DNA of 64,000 nucleotides from Chryseobacterium mucoviscidosis (GTDB lineage: Bacteria; Bacteroidota; Bacteroidia; Flavobacteriales; Weeksellaceae): positions 55,800 through 119,799 of the forward strand of contig NZ_MVAG01000084.1 of assembly GCF_002177115.1 (NCBI RefSeq), given 5' to 3'. A program made the position numbers and the translations under genes. Position 1 is the stretch's first letter. Each line of letters starts with the position of its first letter. Of the stretch, positions 25,235 through 34,279 are shown one piece after another. Under the pieces are notes generated by a model. The model did not search any database and was not told where the DNA came from. It was given only the letters and a program-made list of their open reading frames with translations.

Positions 25235-25695
25235 CTATATTTTTGGATTTAATTAAAATTACCTCTTTACATCAAACACCCTACCAAAATAAAGGGGTTG
25301 TGTTTAAATTCTGAATAAAGTTAACAAAATATTCCTTACAAACATAAGATTTAAACATTATTTTATCACTTTTTTTAATAAAATCAAATTTATTTTAAAA
25401 TATAGATATAGATTCAGCATATTTAACGTTTAAATAAATAACTTGAAAAATTCCACAGATTGCGCTTAAAATTGCTTTTTCAGAACTATTTTTATCCCTG
25501 TTTAATTTTTTTCCATACAGAGAAACCTGAATTCAAGAACTTCCGATCGTGCTTCAATTCGGCAAAATCTTCAAGATGAGAAATCCTGATTTTACGATCC
25601 AAAACATCTGAAAAAAATATGAATGTTGATAAATTTCACAAAAAATGAACTTTCATTAACGCTAAAATTTTAATTTCGTGTTTTAAAATTACTCC
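25235..25695. other. Intergenic region before the CPBP gene
   Basis: These 461 AT-rich bases hold no convincing gene. TTTTAATTTCGTG at about 25668-25680 is a near match (TAATTTCG) to the -7 element, 16 bases before the GTG at 25696. No hairpin or repeat was noticed. Confidence 0.35.
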
Positions 25696-26568
25696 GTGAA
25701 TTATTTCCAAAGATTAAAGCGTGACATCAAAGATCTTTTACAATTTATAAAAAAACCAAATGACGTTCAGATAGAACTTTCTTCAAAAAGAAAATTTTAC
25801 TTCATCTTCAATCTTCTGATTATTGAAATGATTTTCTTTTTTGCTGTTGTACTTCCTTTAAATTATCTGGCAGAAAAATGCATCACTCTAAAACCATCCG
25901 ATGCTTTTGAAAATTTAACATGGTTTCAGGCGGTCTTTTTAATGGTAATTTTCGCTCCGCTTTCAGAAGAATTTATTTTCAGATATGCTCTCCGTTACAA
26001 AAAACTTTTTTCACATCTTATCAACAGGGAAAAATGGAACAGAATTTTTCCGTTTCTGGTTTATATTTCTTCAATCATCTTCGGATTGGTGCATTTGGAC
26101 AATTATGTAAACGACTCATGGAAATTCTATGCCCTTTCTCCTTTCATTGTGGCTTCTCAGTTATCGGGTGGACTTATTTTAAGCTACATTCGTGTAAGAC
26201 TGAATATTTTTTACAGTATGCTTTATCATGCGTTATGGAATCTTCTGTTCGGAATTTCTATTCCTTGCATCATGTTGCTTTTTATGTCTCCTTTTGCTGA
26301 AAAAACACAGGATTACGATATAAGAATTGAACAGAAAGCTTTTATAAATGACAACGAACCTGTATTATCTGAAACAAAAATAGTTGATGACAGAATATAC
26401 AGCATTGAAACCAGACAATATTCACTTCAGAGTTTATTGGATCATCTTTACAGAAAAGATCAGTTTAATACAGACGAAGGCTTGATGAATATTCATTTCA
26501 AATCCGAAAAAGGAATTTCCAAGGATGAATTTTTGAAAATTTTACAGAAAGAATACGAAATCAAATAA
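25696..26568 (+). CDS. CPBP (CAAX/Abi) intramembrane metalloprotease
   Basis: This 290-residue protein starts with GTG. Its membrane region carries all CPBP motifs: Glu91-Glu92 and Arg96 in APLSEEFIFRYALR, His133 in FGLVHLDNY, and His178 with Asn182 in LYHALWNLLF. These proteins are membrane proteases related to eukaryotic Rce1; bacterial roles include bacteriocin self-immunity and envelope functions. A soluble C-terminal extension of about 85 residues after residue 205 is longer than usual and has no recognised domain. Confidence 0.85.
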   Translation: MNYFQRLKRDIKDLLQFIKKPNDVQIELSSKRKFYFIFNLLIIEMIFFFAVVLPLNYLAEKCITLKPSDAFENLTWFQAVFLMVIFAPLSEEFIFRYALRYKKLFSHLINREKWNRIFPFLVYISSIIFGLVHLDNYVNDSWKFYALSPFIVASQLSGGLILSYIRVRLNIFYSMLYHALWNLLFGISIPCIMLLFMSPFAEKTQDYDIRIEQKAFINDNEPVLSETKIVDDRIYSIETRQYSLQSLLDHLYRKDQFNTDEGLMNIHFKSEKGISKDEFLKILQKEYEIK

Positions 26569-26570
26569 AA

Positions 26571-26598
26571 AAGGTTAAAACCAATCGATTTTAACCTT
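26571..26598. terminator. Bidirectional terminator
   Basis: AAGGTTAAAA (26571-26580) and TTTTAACCTT (26589-26598) form a 10-bp stem around CCAATCGA between the convergent CPBP and ABC transporter genes. Confidence 0.8.
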
Positions 26599-26615
26599 CT
26601 TATATCTACAACAAA

Positions 26616-28373
26616 TTACTTCTTAGTTTCTTCTTCCAGTTCCACTTCAGGTCTCAACTGAGCTTTGTAAAGCGTGGAGTAATAACCGTTTTTGTCCAGA
26701 AGTTCGAGATGTTTGCCTTCTTCAACAATTTTTCCGTGCTCCATCACGATAATCTTATCGGCTTTTTCAATGGTTGAAAGTCGGTGTGCGATAATGATCG
26801 ACGTTCTGTTTTTCGTAATTTTTTCTGTGGCTCTCTGAATCAGTTTTTCACTTTCGTGATCGATGGAAGACGTGGCTTCATCCAAAATCAGAATCTTCGG
26901 ATCAGACAGATAGGCTCTTAAGAAAGAAAGCAATTGTCTCTGTCCCAGAGAAATGGACGAACCTCTCTCGCTTACCACATAATCATATCCTCCCGGAAGC
27001 TGTTCTATAAATTCATCAACTTCAATTTCTTTTGCTCCTGCCTTTATTTTATCCAGCGTAATGCTTTCATCCCCGAAAGAAAGATTCTCAAAAATACTTC
27101 CGTGGAACAGGAAAACATCCTGCAGAACGACTCCGATGTGGCTTCTTAAATTATACAGTTCGTAATCTTTCAGATCCACATCATCAATTAAAATATTTCC
27201 GGAATTGATATCATACAATCTTGTAATTAAACTGATGATCGTAGATTTTCCGGCTCCGGTTGCGCCAACGATCGCCACAGTTTCACCCGGATTTACTTTA
27301 AAATCAATCCCCTTTAATACTTCCTGCTTTTCATCGTACGCAAAATGTACATTTTTAAATTCAATTTTTCCGTCAAAATGATCTTTTTCCACTTTACCGT
27401 TGTTCGGCATCGCATTGTCTTCATCCATTAATCCTAAAACTCTTTCTGCACCTACAATTCCTCGCTGGATATTGTTGAAACGGTCGGCAATCTGTCTCAA
27501 AGGACGGATCAGCATCGAAATATACTGGATAAATGCAATCACAACTCCCGCACTGATCGTAATATACCCTCCGTAAAAAAGGATAAACCCGATAAAAAGA
27601 GACGAAATTAATTCCACCACAGGGAAAAACAGCGAGAAGATAAAAACCGTTCTTAACAGCGCACTCTTTAAAGTAATATTGATATCATCAAACTTTTTAA
27701 ATTCAGCTTCCTGCCTGTTGAAAACCTGAATGATCGGCATTCCCGCCAGTCTTTCCTGAACGAAAGAATTCTGGTTCGAAGTCCAGTTTCTTTCATCTCC
27801 GAATGCTTTTTTCAGCCTTTTCTGGAAAAATCTTGTAATCACGACCATTAAAGGTAAAATCGCCAATGTAATATAACTGAGATGAACATTGGTGCTGAAC
27901 ATCATTACCAGTACAAAAATAATTCTCAGTACATCTCCGAAAACCATCAAAAAACCATCCGTATACACCGTTGCAATGGTTTCCACATCACCCACAGCTC
28001 TCGTCACCAACTGCCCGATCGGAGTTTTATCGAAGAAAGACGTTTTAAAATAAATCAGCTTATTATACAACCTCTCTCTTATGTCTCTGATTACATTCTG
28101 CGAAATGAAATTAGAGAAATAAACCAGAAAAAAGTTTAAAATGGTCTCTGTGAAAACCAGACCGATCAAAAGATAAATATGCTTTAGCATCAATGCTTTA
28201 TCTTTCAGTTTGGTAATATCATTATCCACCACTTCCATGGTAAGATAAGGACGGTAAGTAGAAACTATTGCCAGAAAAATGGAAATCACTAAAGTAAGGA
28301 TGAACCAAGAACGGAACTTCATTCCGATAAAGAACAGCCTCTTTACAATTCCCCAGGTATCTTGTTTTTTCAT
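26616..28373 (-). CDS. ABC exporter, fused membrane and ATPase domains (MsbA/MdlB-like)
   Basis: This 585-residue half-transporter has an ABC type 1 membrane domain of six helices (about 20-320) and an ATPase domain. Walker A is GATGAGKST (about 371-379), the signature is SLGQRQLLSFLRAYL, Walker B is ILILDEATSSID and the H-loop is IIAHRLST. It would work as a homo- or heterodimer exporting lipids or drugs; only one half is encoded here. It reads in the same direction as truA, separated by a 670-base gap with a minisatellite. Confidence 0.9.
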   Translation of the reverse strand: MKKQDTWGIVKRLFFIGMKFRSWFILTLVISIFLAIVSTYRPYLTMEVVDNDITKLKDKALMLKHIYLLIGLVFTETILNFFLVYFSNFISQNVIRDIRERLYNKLIYFKTSFFDKTPIGQLVTRAVGDVETIATVYTDGFLMVFGDVLRIIFVLVMMFSTNVHLSYITLAILPLMVVITRFFQKRLKKAFGDERNWTSNQNSFVQERLAGMPIIQVFNRQEAEFKKFDDINITLKSALLRTVFIFSLFFPVVELISSLFIGFILFYGGYITISAGVVIAFIQYISMLIRPLRQIADRFNNIQRGIVGAERVLGLMDEDNAMPNNGKVEKDHFDGKIEFKNVHFAYDEKQEVLKGIDFKVNPGETVAIVGATGAGKSTIISLITRLYDINSGNILIDDVDLKDYELYNLRSHIGVVLQDVFLFHGSIFENLSFGDESITLDKIKAGAKEIEVDEFIEQLPGGYDYVVSERGSSISLGQRQLLSFLRAYLSDPKILILDEATSSIDHESEKLIQRATEKITKNRTSIIIAHRLSTIEKADKIIVMEHGKIVEEGKHLELLDKNGYYSTLYKAQLRPEVELEEETKK

Positions 28374-28554
28374 TGTACGAATTGAAGAAAAGAATTATAT
28401 AAAATTCTATGCAAAAATAAGACTTTCAAATTTGTCTGCCTTTACAAGTTTGTGAAATACCCATGAAAAATTCAGATAGGTGTTATTTATGGTATAGATG
28501 AAAAACAATAAAAATGCTCAATTTAAAACTAAGCAAAGCAAAAAACACGGATCA

Positions 28555-28829
28555 CCGGAGATCTCCGGCGGCAAGATTTTACAGGTTCTTATCGTCGGAA
28601 GTTCCGACGGGGCAAACCCATATTCAGGGAAGCAAATGTGAATGTCCGACAGGGCAAACCAATTCTTGGGCAGGCAAAAATGAACTTCCGATAGGGCAAA
28701 CCAATATTCAGTGAAACAAATGTGAATGTCCGACAGCGCAAACCAACTCTTGGGCGTACAAAAATGAACTTCCGACAGCGCAAACCAATATTCAGGGAAG
28801 CAAATGTGAATGTCCGACGAGGCAAACTA
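28555..28829. repeat. 42-bp minisatellite next to a 14-bp palindrome
   Basis: CCGGAGATCTCCGG at 28555-28568 is a perfect palindrome. From 28602 there are five full copies and a partial sixth of a 42-bp unit, starting at 28602, 28644, 28686, 28728, 28770 and 28812. Two variants alternate: one begins TTCCGAC and contains ATTCAGGGAAG; the other begins GTCCGAC and contains CTTGGGC. The period equals 14 codons, so both strands show repetitive open frames without credible starts. No other feature is seen in the rest of the 28374-29043 gap. Confidence 0.9.
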
Positions 28830-29043
28830 CCAATGACGGCTGAAAATCATACTCCTAAAGTCCCGCGAAATGTTGTAATGCACAGGCAAGTTTTTCGATT
28901 TCGTTCATGATTTTCGTTTTTTTGTTTTCTTTTAAACACAAATTACACCAATATTTTTTTACAAATGACTCAAATCTAATAAAGAAAATCTAAAATTATT
29001 TGTGAATATTCGTGGAATTATTTGTGGAATTTGTGTTCAAATA

Positions 29044-29778
29044 TTACTCAAAGTCATATCCAACATCCACGAGATACAATCCGTGAGCCGGTGCAGAAGT
29101 TCCCGCAGAATTCCGGTGTTTGTCTTCAATGACTTTTCTTACGTCTTCAGGCTGCAATTTTCCCAAACCTACCTCAACCATTGTTCCCACAATAGCTCTC
29201 ACCATATTTCTCAGAAAGCGGTTCGCAGAAACGGTAAATTTCAGTTCACTTCCATTCTGTTCCCATTCTGCCTTGTACATTTTGCAGAAGTTGGTTTTAT
29301 TGTCGGTATGTAATTTTGCAAAGCTGGTAAAATCCTCATATTCAAATAAAATTTTACAGGCTTCATTCATTTTTGTAATATCCAAAGGTTTTCTCCAGTG
29401 CTGCCACGCCGATTCTTCCGTAAACGGATTTTTTTCCAGCGAAATATAATATTCGTACGTTCGGTAAGTAGCATCAAAACGCGCATGGAAATCATCTTTT
29501 ACAGGAAAAATTCTTTTAATGGAAATATCCGCCGGAAGAAAACTGTTCAGCCTTCTCACCAGTTCCTGATCCAGAACTTTCTCCGTATCAAAATGAGCAA
29601 AAATCTTCTTCGCATGAACGCCCGTATCCGTTCTCCCCGCTCCCGTTGTCTTAATCTCTTCTCGTAAAATCGTGGAAAGTGCTTTTTCCAGCTCTTCCTG
29701 TACAGAAATAGCATTCGGCTGAATCTGGTAACCGAAATAATTCTTGCCGTTGTAGGAAAATTCTATAAAATATCTCAA
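29044..29778 (-). CDS. truA: tRNA pseudouridine(38-40) synthase
   Basis: This 244-residue protein is the normal length for TruA. The catalytic aspartate is Asp51 in TGAGRTDTGVHA, and the conserved second motif FLRNMVRAIVGTMVEVG is present near residues 180-200. TruA converts uridines 38, 39 and 40 in the anticodon arm of many tRNAs to pseudouridine. The start is the ATG beginning MRYFIEFSYNG. It stands upstream of the ABC exporter gene on the same strand. Confidence 0.95.
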   Translation of the reverse strand: MRYFIEFSYNGKNYFGYQIQPNAISVQEELEKALSTILREEIKTTGAGRTDTGVHAKKIFAHFDTEKVLDQELVRRLNSFLPADISIKRIFPVKDDFHARFDATYRTYEYYISLEKNPFTEESAWQHWRKPLDITKMNEACKILFEYEDFTSFAKLHTDNKTNFCKMYKAEWEQNGSELKFTVSANRFLRNMVRAIVGTMVEVGLGKLQPEDVRKVIEDKHRNSAGTSAPAHGLYLVDVGYDFE

Positions 29779-29858
29779 GGTAATAAAATAAATATCTGTT
29801 GTTTATTTCTACATATAACTTAATTTGAATCAATATCAATTTGTATTTCTTCCATAAA

Positions 29859-30003
29859 CGAAGTGGCTTTGTTTAACTTAAAAAAGATTTGTTTTAATAA
29901 AACTTTGTTTAACCTTGCGAGAACTTAGACGCAAAGACTACAAAGATTTTTATTTATCTACAATTCCCAACCATTTTAAAGATAAACAAAGGCATTTCAC
30001 TTA
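29859..30003. repeat. Palindromic intergenic element, copy A
   Basis: Outer arms AAGTGGCTTTGTTTA (29861-29875) and TAAACAAAGGCATTTCACTT (about 29983-30002) pair with a few gaps. Inner arms around CTTTGTTTAACCTTGCG (29903-29919) and ACGCAAAGACTACAAAG (29929-29945) pair as well. Related elements lie at 32028-32196 and 32897-33085. The family looks like a short non-coding repeat inserted between genes. Confidence 0.6.
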
Positions 30004-30142
30004 TTACAGAAAGACAAGTTAAAATGCACAGCAGATTATAACTCTACAAAAATACTTTAATTTGATGATAATCAATAACAGATTTTTTAAATAAAAATCG
30101 AAAAGTAGCTCCCATATTCATCCAAATCCCTGCGAAATTTCC

Positions 30143-30150
30143 TATTTTTG
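30143..30150 (+). promoter_or_regulatory. TATTTTTG promoter element, lpxK
   Basis: An exact TAnnTTTG match ends seven bases before the lpxK ATG. Transcription would begin at or within a few bases of the start codon, giving a leaderless or nearly leaderless mRNA. Confidence 0.6.
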
Positions 30151-30157
30151 CAAACGT

Positions 30158-31183
30158 ATGAAAAGATGGTACCTCTATCCTTTTTCCCTCGGTTATCACA
30201 TGGTAACGGGTATCCGAAACACAATGTATGATCTGGGAATTTTTAAATCTGTGAAATTCAAAACGCCGATAATCTGTGTCGGAAACCTTTCTGTGGGCGG
30301 AAGCGGAAAATCGCCGATGGTGATGTATCTTGCACATTTCCTGTCTAAGCATTACAGAACCGGTGTGCTTTCCAGAGGATACGGAAGACTTACGAAAGGA
30401 TATGCTGTCACGAATTATGAAAGCAATTACAAAACAGTAGGCGATGAAGCCATGCAGTTGTTTGAACGTTTTAAAAACCGTTTTGTAATCGCCGTTTCCG
30501 AAGAAAGAGTTCCCGGAGCCAAAAAAGTAATCAGCGATATGGATCTTGATGTTCTGGTTCTTGACGATGCAATGCAGCACAGAGCGATAAAAGCAGGATT
30601 CAACATCATGATGACCGATTTTAATGATCCTTACTTCAAAGATCATCTTTTGCCGGCGGGAGATTTAAGAGAATCCAGAGCCGGATCCAAAAGAGCGGAT
30701 ATCATCATGGTGAGCAAATGTCCCGATGAACTTACTGAGGAAACCAAACAGTATTACATTTCCAGAATAAGACCGGATCGTACCCAAAAAGTATTCTTTT
30801 CATCCATCGGATACGACGAAAATGTATACGGAAGAGAAAAAATGCTTCCCGACAACAACCTGAATTATTATGATATTCTTTTAATTACAGGAATTGCCAA
30901 TCCTAAACCTCTCCTCACCCATCTTGCAAAATTTTCGCAAAGGGTAAAACACTTAAAATTCAGAGATCATCATAATTTCACGGAAGCAGACATCAAAAAT
31001 ATCGTAGCGGAATATAAAAAATTAGGGGAATATAAATTGATTTTAACCACTGAAAAAGACTACGTGCGCCTGAAAAGTTTTGATTATCTTAGAGATATTG
31101 TGTACTACTGGCCGATCAATGTAATTATTGATAAAAAGGAAGAATTCAATCAAATCATCTTAGATTATGTTAGAAAAAATTAA
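30158..31183 (+). CDS. lpxK: Tetraacyldisaccharide 4'-kinase (lipid A)
   Basis: This 341-residue protein is of usual LpxK length. The P-loop is GGSGKS (residues 47-52) in ICVGNLSVGGSGKSP, and the following TGVLSRGYGR, VGDEAMQL and LVLDDAMQHR segments are all conserved in LpxK. It phosphorylates the 4' position of the lipid A precursor at the inner membrane, and an N-terminal hydrophobic stretch fits membrane association. The C-terminal half contains FRDHHNFT and LTTEKD, both typical. The end overlaps the PNP gene by 17 bases. Confidence 0.95.
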   Translation: MKRWYLYPFSLGYHMVTGIRNTMYDLGIFKSVKFKTPIICVGNLSVGGSGKSPMVMYLAHFLSKHYRTGVLSRGYGRLTKGYAVTNYESNYKTVGDEAMQLFERFKNRFVIAVSEERVPGAKKVISDMDLDVLVLDDAMQHRAIKAGFNIMMTDFNDPYFKDHLLPAGDLRESRAGSKRADIIMVSKCPDELTEETKQYYISRIRPDRTQKVFFSSIGYDENVYGREKMLPDNNLNYYDILLITGIANPKPLLTHLAKFSQRVKHLKFRDHHNFTEADIKNIVAEYKKLGEYKLILTTEKDYVRLKSFDYLRDIVYYWPINVIIDKKEEFNQIILDYVRKN

Positions 31184-31979
31184 GCAGACCGCAGATTTCG
31201 TTAAAAACATCATTAAAGAAACTCCCGATTTTGCCATTGTTTTAGGCTCCGGCTTAGGCAAACTGCAGGATGAAGTGGAAGCTATTCATACTTTAGAATA
31301 CAGTGAAATCCCCAACTTTCCGCAGACTACCGTTGCAGGACACGGCGGAAAACTGATCTACGGAATTCTGGAAGGAAAAAAAGTTCTGATGATGAGCGGT
31401 CGTTTTCATTACTACGAAGGGCATTCAATAGAAACGGTGGTCTTTCCGATCCGTGTTTTTTATCTGTTGGGAATTAAAAATCTCATTCTTTCCAATGCTT
31501 CAGGCGGAATTAATCCAGGCTATAAGATCGGTGATATTGCAATCATCCGGGATCACATCAATATGATGCCTGAACATCCGCTTCGCGGCAGAAACATTGA
31601 TTCTTTCGGTCCCCGATTTGTGGATATGAGCGAACCATACAACAGAAAAATGATCTCCGTTGCACAAAATACTGCTTCTGAACAGAATATTACCGTCCAC
31701 CAAAGTGTTTATGTAGCTTTACAGGGACCCACTTTCGAAACTCCCGCAGAATACGGAATGATTAAAGCCATTGGCGGAGATCTTGTAGGAATGAGTACCG
31801 TTCCGGAAGTGATCGTTGCTAAACATATGGGAATGGATGTTTTTGGTATTTCCGTCGTGACCGATTTAGGCGGTCCCGATATTGCCCACTCCGTTTCTCA
31901 CGAAGAAGTTCTGAACGCAGCCAATACAGCCATGCCGAATGTAATTGCAGTGGTAAAAGGTTTGGTGAAAAATTATTAG
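31167..31979 (+). CDS. Purine-nucleoside phosphorylase
   Basis: This 270-residue protein is of the trimeric PNP type. The phosphate-binding loop is VLGSGLG, TVAGHGG and SGRFHYYEGH are the substrate-site motifs, and ALQGPTFETPAEY with MSTVPEVIVAKHMG are hallmarks of the family. The enzyme splits inosine and guanosine to base and ribose-1-phosphate for purine salvage. The start inside the lpxK end suggests translational coupling, although the pathways are unrelated. Confidence 0.93.
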   Translation: MLEKIKQTADFVKNIIKETPDFAIVLGSGLGKLQDEVEAIHTLEYSEIPNFPQTTVAGHGGKLIYGILEGKKVLMMSGRFHYYEGHSIETVVFPIRVFYLLGIKNLILSNASGGINPGYKIGDIAIIRDHINMMPEHPLRGRNIDSFGPRFVDMSEPYNRKMISVAQNTASEQNITVHQSVYVALQGPTFETPAEYGMIKAIGGDLVGMSTVPEVIVAKHMGMDVFGISVVTDLGGPDIAHSVSHEEVLNAANTAMPNVIAVVKGLVKNY

Positions 31980-32027
31980 TAAACCTAAGATTATTAACAA
32001 TAAACTTGTTTCAACTAATTTTCAGAA

Positions 32028-32196
32028 TTAACCGCAAAAGGGACAAAAGATAATGTTAAAGCGAATTTCCAGAATAATTAAAGCGCTCAAAAGAATAAAA
32101 ATCAAAGATTTTTAAAAATTATTGTTTTCTTTTTCATTTATAATAATCAACTTTAAATAAAAAATTTATTAGATCTTTTGTGACTTTTGCGGTTAA
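32028..32196. repeat. Palindromic intergenic element, copy B
   Basis: The left arm TTAACCGCAAAAGGGACAAA (32028-32047, extending to 32051) and the right arm 32173-32196 pair over 24 bases with two mismatches, around an AT-rich centre. It fills the gap between the PNP gene and the TlpA-like gene. The ends GCAAAG/GCGGTT are shared with the elements at 29859 and 32897. Confidence 0.7.
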
Positions 32197-32343
32197 ATAA
32201 AGTTTAAACAGACTTAATATTTGTCGATGTTTTCAGAACGATAAAATTTGTGAATTTCTTAATTGTAAATTCAATAGAAATCTTCAATCCAATCAATTCT
32301 TATAAAGTCATCAAAAAATCAGTCCAGATTGGACGGCATTGTC

Positions 32344-32351
32344 TAGATTTG
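32344..32351 (+). promoter_or_regulatory. TAGATTTG promoter element
   Basis: An exact TAnnTTTG match ends 20 bases before the ATG at 32372 and supports that start over the upstream in-frame codon at 32339, which would precede transcription. Confidence 0.55.
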
Positions 32352-32371
32352 CATACATAATTTTTTTGAAC

Positions 32372-32887
32372 ATGAAAAAACTGTTGTTACTATTAATGAT
32401 GGGAATTTTCGGATTAGGCTATTCTCAACAGGCGCCGAAAGTTCTGAAAAAGGGTTTCTCCAAAGAAGCTTTGGCGCAGAAGCTGGAAGATGAAGACGGA
32501 AAAACGGTTACCATTCAGCAGATTCTGGATCAGCATAAAGGTAAAGTTCTGGTTATTGATTTTTGGGCAGGATGGTGCAGAGACTGTCTAAATGCACTTC
32601 CGAAAGCCAGAGAACTGGAAGAAAACAATAAAAACATAGATTTTGTATTTCTATCTTTAGACCGTTCCAAAGAAGGCTTTGACAGAAGTCTGGAAAAATT
32701 TGAAATGAAAGACAAAGAAAACTACTGGTTTTCCTCCGGCTGGAAAAACGATTTCAATAATTATGTTGATCTGAACTGGATTCCGAGATATATGGTGATC
32801 GATCAGAAATCCGCCATTGCAAAATATTACGCCATTACTCCTGAAGATCCTGAAATTCAGGCAACAATTAATCAACTTTTGAAGTAA
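32372..32887 (+). CDS. TlpA-like thioredoxin-fold thiol-disulfide protein
   Basis: From the ATG at 32372 the protein has 171 residues and a signal peptide (KKLLLLLMMGIFGLGYSQ). The thioredoxin fold has the redox pair Cys69-Cys72 in DFWAGWCRDCLNALPKA, with a cis-Pro in NWIPRYMVID. It is a periplasmic thiol oxidoreductase of the TlpA/ResA type, acting on disulfides or in cytochrome maturation. The partner is unknown. Confidence 0.85.
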   Translation: MKKLLLLLMMGIFGLGYSQQAPKVLKKGFSKEALAQKLEDEDGKTVTIQQILDQHKGKVLVIDFWAGWCRDCLNALPKARELEENNKNIDFVFLSLDRSKEGFDRSLEKFEMKDKENYWFSSGWKNDFNNYVDLNWIPRYMVIDQKSAIAKYYAITPEDPEIQATINQLLK

Positions 32888-32896
32888 TTCTTATTT

Positions 32897-33085
32897 TTAC
32901 CGCAAAGTAAAACAAAGCTTTATTTTTTATATTGTCTATTATTTTAAGTTATACAAAGGCGCTTCGCTTAAATAAAGTAAGACAAAATTTATTCAATTGT
33001 ATTTCGAAAATAAGTGAAACGGCTTTGTTTTATCTTAAAAACATTTCATTTCTATAAATCTTTGTCTATCCTTGCGATTAAATAA
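32897..33085. repeat. Palindromic intergenic element, copy C
   Basis: Outer arms TTTACCGCAAAGTAAAACAAAG (about 32897-32917) and CTTTGTCTATCCTTGCGATTAAA (about 33060-33082) pair imperfectly, and inner arms ACAAAGGCGCTTCGCTTA and TAAGTGAAACGGCTTTGT do too. It shares ends with the elements at 29859 and 32028. Confidence 0.6.
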
Positions 33086-33125
33086 ATTCAGGACAAAAGA
33101 AAATAATTAAAAATACAGGAATCCA

Positions 33126-33133
33126 TATCTTTG
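33126..33133 (+). promoter_or_regulatory. TATCTTTG promoter element, dinB
   Basis: An exact TAnnTTTG match ends four bases before the ATG at 33138, so the transcript should begin at or just after the start codon (leaderless) or at an internal start such as Met7 (33156). Confidence 0.5.
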
Positions 33134-33137
33134 CGGT

Positions 33138-34235
33138 ATGGATTCTTCTTTTCCCATGCGCAAAATAATTCACGTCGATATGGATGCATTCTATGCTTCT
33201 GTGGAGCAGCACGACAATCCTGCATTGAAAGGAAAAGCAATTGCAGTCGGAGGCGGACATCGTGGTGTGGTTTCGGCGGCAAGTTACGAAGCCAGAAAAT
33301 TCGGAGTCCGTTCTGCAATGCCCAGCAAAACGGCAAAAGAAAAATGTCCGCACCTTATTTTTGTCCCTCCGCGTTTTGCGCGTTACAAGGAAATATCAAA
33401 AAAAATCCGTGAAATTTTTTACGAATACACCGATCTGGTGGAACCACTTTCTTTGGATGAAGCCTATCTCGATGTTACAGAAAATAAAAAAGGAATGGAA
33501 TCAGCCAATCAGATCGCCAAAGAGATCCGTCAGAAAATTTTTGACGAAACCGGACTTACTGCTTCCGCCGGAATTTCTGTGAATAAATTTTTAGCCAAAG
33601 TTGCTTCAGATATCAACAAACCAAACGGACAAAAAACCATTCATCCCGACAAAATCGAAGGCTTTCTGGAAGAACTTCCGGTAGAAAAATTTTATGGAGT
33701 CGGAAAAGTAACGGCTAATAAAATGTTCAGCTTAGGCATTTACAAAGGGAAAGATTTAAAGAAAAGATCCATTGAAGATTTAACAAGACTGTTCGGAAAA
33801 TCCGGAGCTTATTATTACAACGTGGTTCGCGGAATTCATCATTCGGAAGTAAAACCGCACCGAATCCAGAAAAGTGTGGCGGTAGAAAGAACTTTTTTTG
33901 AAGATCTTTTTGATGAACAGCAGGTCAATGAAAAACTGGAAAGCCTGAGTGAAGAACTTCACACGCGCTTACAGAAAAATAATATTCTCGGAAGATCTTT
34001 AACTTTAAAAATTAAATACAAAGATTTCTCACTCTATACAAGAAGCATCACCAAAGAAGAATATTTTTCCTCTGCCGAACAATATCTTAAAACCGGAAAA
34101 AAACTTTGGGAATTAAGACCTTTTGATAAACCGGTGAGACTGTTGGGATTATCTCTCTCCCACCTCAACACCGAAGAAAAAAAACAGGTTTCTGTTCAAC
34201 TAAAAATTCCGTTTAAAGAATTCGAAGATCAATAA
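33138..34235 (+). CDS. dinB: DNA polymerase IV (Y family)
   Basis: This 365-residue protein is of DinB length. The catalytic carboxylates are in IHVDMDAFYASVEQ (near residue 14) and SLDEAYLDVT (near 105). The little-finger domain fills the last third. Y-family polymerases copy damaged DNA with low fidelity. There is no clear LexA-type box upstream; the gene seems to have its own promoter four bases from the ATG. An internal ATG at residue 7 is possible because of that promoter position. No beta-clamp motif was confirmed. Confidence 0.93.
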   Translation: MDSSFPMRKIIHVDMDAFYASVEQHDNPALKGKAIAVGGGHRGVVSAASYEARKFGVRSAMPSKTAKEKCPHLIFVPPRFARYKEISKKIREIFYEYTDLVEPLSLDEAYLDVTENKKGMESANQIAKEIRQKIFDETGLTASAGISVNKFLAKVASDINKPNGQKTIHPDKIEGFLEELPVEKFYGVGKVTANKMFSLGIYKGKDLKKRSIEDLTRLFGKSGAYYYNVVRGIHHSEVKPHRIQKSVAVERTFFEDLFDEQQVNEKLESLSEELHTRLQKNNILGRSLTLKIKYKDFSLYTRSITKEEYFSSAEQYLKTGKKLWELRPFDKPVRLLGLSLSHLNTEEKKQVSVQLKIPFKEFEDQ

Positions 34236-34279
34236 TCCGTTTTTTTTCACTAAATTGTAGTAACCAAATTTTACAATTT

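Noticed and set aside
28514..28825. Open frames on both strands across the 42-bp repeats
   Set aside because: They arise because the repeat length is a multiple of three and lacks stops. Neither has a promoter, credible start or non-repetitive domain.
28602..28829. CRISPR array
   Set aside because: Units are directly adjacent with no unique spacers, 42 bp long and diverged, and no cas gene is near.
33088..33582. Alternative frames over the 5' half of dinB
   Set aside because: They overlap the conserved catalytic region of DNA polymerase IV in other frames and have no motifs.
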